Under the pieces are notes generated by a model, which saw only the letters and a list, made by a program, of their open reading frames with translations, was not told where the DNA came from and ran no database searches. From Shinella sp. PSBB067 (lineage in GTDB: Bacteria > Pseudomonadota > Alphaproteobacteria > Rhizobiales > Rhizobiaceae): a stretch of 64,000 nt of DNA. The DNA lies in contig NZ_CP069303.1 in NCBI RefSeq assembly GCF_016839145.1, positions 3,332,501-3,396,500 of the forward strand, in the 5' to 3' direction. How positions within the stretch are numbered: the stretch's first letter is position 1; each line of letters starts with the position of its first letter. Position numbers and translations under genes: made by a program. This document shows, one piece after another, positions 59,979-64,000 of this stretch.

Positions 59979-60865
59979 CCAGCGATACGCCCGCCGTGCT
60001 CGCTCCTGATGTCTGGCCGTGGATCGTCCTCGGCCTCATCGCCCTCGCCGCCATAGTCTACTGGCGCTCGTCGATTTCAGGGCTGTGGCGTTCGCACCGG
60101 GAGACGCGCGAGGCGGAGGGCGAACGCGAGGGGGCGTCCGCGAAGACGGAGCGCGACCGGCTTCCCAATGCGCTCGACCTCGACGCGCTGGAAGTCTCCG
60201 ACATCATGATCCACCGCATGGCCATGCGGGCGCTCAATGCCGGCGATCCGCCGGAGGAGATCGTCAAGGCCGTGCTGGAAAGCCCCTATACGCGCATGCC
60301 CCTCTGGATGGGCTCGGCCGACAACATCGTCGGCGTCGTCCACGCCAAGGACCTCCTGCGCGCGCTGGCGGAACCCGGCGTCGAGCCGAAGAGCCTCGAC
60401 ATCACGCGGGTCGCGCAGAAACCGTGGTTCGTGCCCGACACGACGACGCTGAAGGAGCAGCTCGCCGCCTTCCTGCGCCGCGAGGAGCATTTCGCGACCG
60501 TCGTCGACGAATACGGCGATGTGCAGGGCCTCGTCACGCTGCAGGACATCCTCAAGGAGATCGTCGGCGACATCTCCGACGAGAAGACGGTCGACATCCA
60601 GGGCGTGCGGCAGGAGGCGGACGGCTCGCTCGTCGTCGACGGCAGCGTTTCGATCCGCGACCTCAACCGCGCCTTCAACTGGACGCTGCCGGACGAGGAG
60701 GCGACGACCATCGCCGGCCTCGTCATCCACGAATCGAAGTCGATCCCGGAGGAGCGCCAGGCCTTCACGTTCCACGGCAAGCGCTTCATCGTCATGAAGC
60801 GGGTGAAGAACCGCATCACCAAGCTGCGCATCCGCCCGGCGGAGCTGTTGCAGCCGGGCGCCTGA
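59975..60865 (+). CDS. CorC/HlyC-like CBS-domain protein lacking DUF21
   Basis: A 296-residue protein: one predicted transmembrane helix (about residues 13-31, PWIVLGLIALAAIVYW), a charged linker, two CBS domains (about 65-190, LEVSDIMIHRMAMRAL, ADNIVGVVHAKDLLRAL, FATVVDEYGDVQGLVTLQDILKEIVGDI), and the CorC_HlyC C-terminal domain (RQEADGSLVVDGSVSIRDLNR). Family members next to aroB in rhizobia usually carry a DUF21 transporter domain of four helices and are near 430 residues; that domain is missing here. It overlaps aroB by four bases, so the start is firm. Possibly an ion (Mg2+/Co2+) transport regulator. Confidence 0.85.
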   Translation: MTSDTPAVLAPDVWPWIVLGLIALAAIVYWRSSISGLWRSHRETREAEGEREGASAKTERDRLPNALDLDALEVSDIMIHRMAMRALNAGDPPEEIVKAVLESPYTRMPLWMGSADNIVGVVHAKDLLRALAEPGVEPKSLDITRVAQKPWFVPDTTTLKEQLAAFLRREEHFATVVDEYGDVQGLVTLQDILKEIVGDISDEKTVDIQGVRQEADGSLVVDGSVSIRDLNRAFNWTLPDEEATTIAGLVIHESKSIPEERQAFTFHGKRFIVMKRVKNRITKLRIRPAELLQPGA

Positions 60866-60925
60866 AGCAGGTCCGGCGAACGTGAGAAGCGGTTTTGCGT
60901 TCGCAATGGCGCAAGACCAAAAAGC
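60866..60925. other. Intergenic palindromic element between corC-like gene and bolA
   Basis: The 60-base gap between convergent genes contains GCGAACG (60876-60882) with CGTTCGC (60898-60904), and GGTTTTGC (60891-60898) with GCAAGACC (60911-60918), which compete for pairing. The sequence AAGCGGTTTTGCG is reminiscent of intergenic repeats in rhizobia; from memory only. Confidence 0.35.
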
Positions 60926-61207
60926 TCACCAGCGCGTCGGTTCGCCCGGCGCCGCCGCCTCGACGGCGAGGGCATGCAGTCCCGCATCGAGCTCTGCCTT
61001 CACCGCCTCGTTGATCGCCCGGTGGCGTGCCACCCGGCTCATGCCGGAAAAGGCTGCGGAGACGATGCGGATGCGCATATGCGTCTCGCCCTCGCCATCG
61101 AAGCCCGGCTGGTGGCCGGCATGCAGGTGGCTCTCGTTGATGACCTCGAGGCGCTCGGGGGAAAAGGCGGCTTCAAGCTTGCCGGCGATGCTGGTTTTCA
61201 TGGACAT
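60926..61207 (-). CDS. BolA family protein
   Basis: A 93-residue BolA-like protein: class II KH-like fold with ESHLHAGHQPGFDGEGETHMRIRIVS and the signature SRVARHRAINEAVKAEL. BolA proteins interact with monothiol glutaredoxins in iron-sulfur handling or act as transcription factors. ATG 61207 gives MSMKTS; the second ATG at 61201 is equally possible. The ribosome site is weak. It is divergent from the J-domain gene. Confidence 0.9.
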   Translation of the reverse strand: MSMKTSIAGKLEAAFSPERLEVINESHLHAGHQPGFDGEGETHMRIRIVSAAFSGMSRVARHRAINEAVKAELDAGLHALAVEAAAPGEPTRW

Positions 61208-61329
61208 GGGGCAACTTTCAGCGACGGAAACGGCACCGCCGCGACGCAGGTAAAGGGTTCCACAAAGCCAGCAACAATCCGCTTTGTCAATTCTTGTTGC
61301 GGCCGCTCGGGAGCCCCATAATTAGCGCC

Positions 61330-61953
61330 ATGAAACTCGATTCCAAATACTTCGACCGCATCCGCACGAAGCGGCGCGTGGAGCGTCCCGAACGCTCCGC
61401 GCCGACCTGTCAGTGGGACGGCTGCGAGGAGAATGCCGTGCATCGCGCACCCGTCGGCCGCAACGCCGAGGGGCAGTATTTCATGTTCTGCTTCGAGCAC
61501 GTCAAGGAATACAACAAGGGCTACAACTACTTCTCGGGCCTGTCCGACGGCGAGATCGCGCGCTACCAGAAGGAGGCCATCACCGGCCACCGCCCGACCT
61601 GGACCATCGGCGTCAACAAGGCCGCCAAGAACGGCCCGGCGCAGGGCACCGCGCGCTCCGGCACGGCCGGGGCAAATCAGCGCATCCGCGATCCCTTCGG
61701 CCTCTTCAACGAAGGCAAGGGCCGCAGGCCCCAGATGGAGCCCCGCGCGCGAAAACTGAAGACCCTGGAGGCGAAAGCCTTCGACACGCTCGGCCTTTCC
61801 GCGAATGCCACGACCGAGGACATCAAGTCCGCCTACAAAATGCTTGTCAAAAAGCATCACCCGGATGCAAATGGCGGAGATAGAGGCTCGGAGGAGCGTT
61901 TTCGCGCCGTCATCCAAGCATATCAATTGTTAAAGCAGGCCGGCTTCTGCTAG
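61330..61953 (+). CDS. J-domain protein with N-terminal Cys/His module
   Basis: A 207-residue DnaJ-type protein in which the J domain is at the C-terminus (residues about 145-205), with HPD in [12 protein letters not shown]. The N-terminus has C27, C32, H38, C54 and H57 (TCQWDGC to [10 protein letters not shown]), a pattern that could bind one zinc. It lacks the Gly/Phe region and the Cys-rich repeats of true DnaJ. Start ATG 61330 gives [12 protein letters not shown], as in relatives annotated DnaJ domain protein. It probably recruits DnaK to a specific client. It lies upstream of cobS. Confidence 0.88.
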   Translation: MKLDSKYFDRIRTKRRVERPERSAPTCQWDGCEENAVHRAPVGRNAEGQYFMFCFEHVKEYNKGYNYFSGLSDGEIARYQKEAITGHRPTWTIGVNKAAKNGPAQGTARSGTAGANQRIRDPFGLFNEGKGRRPQMEPRARKLKTLEAKAFDTLGLSANATTEDIKSAYKMLVKKHHPDANGGDRGSEERFRAVIQAYQLLKQAGFC

Positions 61954-61965
61954 AGCATTTTGCAA

Positions 61966-61983
61966 CCGGGCGGAATCGCCCGG
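61966..61983. other. Hairpin between the J-domain gene and cobS
   Basis: CCGGGCG (61966-61972) pairs with CGCCCGG (61977-61983), loop GAAT, 12 bases after the stop. It lacks a T tract, so termination may be incomplete and cobS may be read through. Confidence 0.4.
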
Positions 61984-62071
61984 CGTCGCACAAATGCGGT
62001 CAAGCAAAAGGCAAAGTTGGCGTGCAATAAATTATTGGGGCGGAGGCATGGCCGCCGCCCGCGGAGACGTG

Positions 62072-63070
62072 ATGAGCAAGATGGATCTCGATATTTCCAA
62101 CCTCCCGGACACCACGGTTTCCGTACGGGAGGTTTTCGGCATTGATACGGACCTCAGGGTCCCGGCCTATTCCAAGGCGGACGCCTATGTGCCGGACCTC
62201 GACCCGGACTACCTGTTCGACCGCGAAACGACGCTCGCCATCCTCGCGGGCTTTGCCCACAACCGGCGCGTCATGGTCTCCGGCTACCACGGCACCGGCA
62301 AGTCGACCCATATCGAGCAGGTCGCCGCCCGCCTCAACTGGCCCTGCGTGCGCGTCAACCTCGACAGCCATGTCAGCCGTATCGACCTCGTCGGCAAGGA
62401 CGCCATCGTCGTCAAGGACGGCCTTCAGGTCACCGAATTCAAGGACGGCATCCTGCCCTGGGCCTACCAGCACAATGTCGCGCTCGTCTTCGACGAATAC
62501 GACGCCGGCCGCCCGGACGTCATGTTCGTCATCCAGCGCGTGCTGGAATCCTCCGGCCGCCTGACCCTGCTCGACCAGAGCCGCGTCATCCGCCCGCACC
62601 CGGCCTTCCGCCTGTTCGCGACGGCCAACACCGTCGGTCTCGGCGACACGACCGGCCTCTACCACGGCACGCAGCAGATCAACCAGGCGCAGATGGACCG
62701 CTGGTCGATCGTCACCACGCTGAACTACCTGCCGCACGACAACGAGGTGAACATCGTCGCCGCCAAGGTGAAGCGCCTCGCTGCCGGCAAGGACGGCCGC
62801 GAGACCATCTCGCGCATGGTGCGCGTCGCCGACCTCACCCGCGCCGCCTTCATCAACGGCGACCTTTCGACCGTGATGAGCCCGCGTACGGTCATCACCT
62901 GGGCGGAGAATGCGGAGATCTTCGGCGACGTCGCCTTCGCCTTCCGCGTGACCTTCCTCAACAAGTGCGACGAACTGGAGCGCACGCTGGTGGCCGAACT
63001 CTACCAGCGCGCCTTCGGCGTGGAGCTGAAGGAAAGCGCCGCCAACATCGTCCTGGAAGCGACTGTCTGA
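62072..63070 (+). CDS. cobS: Aerobic cobaltochelatase subunit CobS
   Basis: CobS is the AAA+ ATPase of the CobNST complex that inserts cobalt into hydrogenobyrinic acid a,c-diamide in aerobic B12 synthesis. The 332-residue product, the same length as the Pseudomonas denitrificans protein, has Walker [10 protein letters not shown] (71-79) and Walker [10 protein letters not shown], plus [12 protein letters not shown] 62072 has GGAG five bases upstream and gives the standard [14 protein letters not shown]. The earlier ATG 62048 has a poorly placed site. cobT follows after 16 bases; cobN is not in the window. Confidence 0.96.
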   Translation: MSKMDLDISNLPDTTVSVREVFGIDTDLRVPAYSKADAYVPDLDPDYLFDRETTLAILAGFAHNRRVMVSGYHGTGKSTHIEQVAARLNWPCVRVNLDSHVSRIDLVGKDAIVVKDGLQVTEFKDGILPWAYQHNVALVFDEYDAGRPDVMFVIQRVLESSGRLTLLDQSRVIRPHPAFRLFATANTVGLGDTTGLYHGTQQINQAQMDRWSIVTTLNYLPHDNEVNIVAAKVKRLAAGKDGRETISRMVRVADLTRAAFINGDLSTVMSPRTVITWAENAEIFGDVAFAFRVTFLNKCDELERTLVAELYQRAFGVELKESAANIVLEATV

Positions 63071-63086
63071 CGGCAAGGTGAAGCGC

Positions 63087-64000
63087 ATGGCAGCCCGCGG
63101 AGACAATTCGAAGCCGAGGCCCGGCGGCGTGGTGGACATGGAACCGTTCCGCCGCGCGGTGACGGGCTGCGTGCGCGCCGTCTCGGGCGATGCGGAGGTG
63201 GAGGTTACCTTCGCCAACGAGCGCCCCGGCATGACCGGCGAGCGCATCCGCCTGCCCGAGCTCTCCAAGCGCCCGTCGCCCGCCGAAGTCGCGCTCACCC
63301 GTGGCCTCGGCGACTCGATGGCGCTGCGCAAGGCCTGTCACGACGCCCGCATCCACGCGACCATGTCCCCGCAGGGCGCCGATGCCCGCGCGATCTTCGA
63401 CGCCGTCGAGCAGGCGCGCGTCGAGGCGATCGGCTCCAACCGCATGCACGGCATGGCGCAGAACCTCACCACCATGCTGACGGAGAAATACGCCAAGGCC
63501 AATTTCGGCGCGATCACCCGCCAGGCCGATGCCCCTCTTGAAGAAGCCGTCGCGCTCATCGTGCGCGAGAAGCTGACCGGCCAGGCCCCGCCCGCCTCGG
63601 CCGGCAAGGTGCTCGACCTCTGGCGCGATTTCATCGTCGACAAGGCCGGCAAGGACATGGAGGGCCTTTCCTCCGCCATCAACGACCAGCACGCCTTCTC
63701 GCGCGTCGTGCGCAACATGCTCGCCTCGATGAACGTCGCCGAGCAATACGGCGAGGACGAGAACGAACCGGACGATTCGGAAACGCCCGAGGACGAGAAC
63801 CAGCCGCGCAGCGACGAGCAGGAAGACAACGACAGCCAGGAAGACGCTGGCGACGATTCAGCGCCCGCCGACGAGAACGAGACGTCCGACGAGCAGATGG
63901 ACGAAGGCGAGATGGACGGCGCGGAAATCTCCGACGACGACCTCGTCGACGATGACGGCGACGACACCGAAAAGCCCGGCGAGGTGCGCCGCCCGAACCA
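63087..64000 (+). CDS. cobT: Aerobic cobaltochelatase subunit CobT (partial, cut by window edge)
   Basis: CobT partners with CobS in the chelatase. About 304 residues are visible of an expected approximately 630; the 3' end lies beyond the window. The N-terminal part ([20 protein letters not shown], then [20 protein letters not shown]) is followed by a helical region with [21 protein letters not shown] and a very acidic Asp/Glu/Gln linker starting near residue 218. The C-terminal von Willebrand A/MIDAS domain should follow outside. Start ATG 63087, weak ribosome site AAGGTGAAG. Confidence 0.93.
   Translation, partial: MAARGDNSKPRPGGVVDMEPFRRAVTGCVRAVSGDAEVEVTFANERPGMTGERIRLPELSKRPSPAEVALTRGLGDSMALRKACHDARIHATMSPQGADARAIFDAVEQARVEAIGSNRMHGMAQNLTTMLTEKYAKANFGAITRQADAPLEEAVALIVREKLTGQAPPASAGKVLDLWRDFIVDKAGKDMEGLSSAINDQHAFSRVVRNMLASMNVAEQYGEDENEPDDSETPEDENQPRSDEQEDNDSQEDAGDDSAPADENETSDEQMDEGEMDGAEISDDDLVDDDGDDTEKPGEVRRPN

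Overview
The window is chromosomal, GC-rich DNA from an alphaproteobacterium, most probably of the Rhizobiaceae (Rhizobium/Ensifer/Shinella-like). The basis is the gene families and their order: lysC-ptsP-prfA-prmC-DUF4167-clpB, the C4-type 5-aminolevulinate synthase, CobST cobaltochelatase, TamAB, and a glpRDSTPQUV glycerol cluster as known from Rhizobium. It is mostly compact core genome. I see no insertion sequence, prophage, CRISPR array or integrated island. The assignment to family is inference; the gene calls come from motifs readable in the translations.

Layout. 1-11.9 kb: an outward-facing sigma70-type promoter at the left edge, an M23 envelope peptidase, then a leftward run of clpB, an Asn-rich DUF4167 protein, prmC/prfA (translation termination), ptsP (nitrogen PTS enzyme I) and lysC. 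12-20.7 kb: a leftward glycerol operon, glpR-glpD-glpSTPQUV, with two promoters carrying GlpR-like CGAAAA half-sites. 20.7-23.6 kb: an SDR dehydrogenase, an AcuI-like reductase and a LysR regulator. 23.7-29.8 kb: the complete fdsGBACD operon for NAD-dependent molybdenum formate dehydrogenase. 29.8-32.5 kb: a soluble double-PAS chemoreceptor and a cheW. 32.5-35.3 kb: arginase and ornithine aminotransferase with a divergent Lrp-type regulator. 35.3-41.5 kb: tamB and tamA.

41.7-46.3 kb: a small lipoprotein and a form II CO-dehydrogenase-like operon (coxS-coxL-coxM). 46.3-48.9 kb: hemA behind an FNR/FixK-type box, convergent with dxr. 49-56 kb: a META-MliC lysozyme-inhibitor fusion, a hypothetical protein, tRNA-Arg(CCU), an M20 amidohydrolase, a D,D-carboxypeptidase, a His-rich CobW GTPase, tusA and a YafK-type L,D-transpeptidase lipoprotein. 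56-60.9 kb: accA, xerD with an overlapping 49-residue membrane protein, aroK-aroB, and a CorC-like CBS protein that lacks the usual DUF21 membrane domain. 60.9-64 kb: bolA, a C-terminal J-domain protein with a Cys/His-rich N-terminus, cobS, and cobT cut by the window edge.

Observations most worth following up: the complementary degeneracy of the GlpS and GlpT ATPases (one has lost the H-loop His, the other the LSGGQ signature); phased GlpR half-sites over two promoters; a well-placed FNR/FixK box in front of hemA; the META-MliC fusion; the truncated CorC; the duplicated KKPFWK-W tail of the L,D-transpeptidase; and a possible small RNA between two terminators upstream of the chemoreceptor gene.
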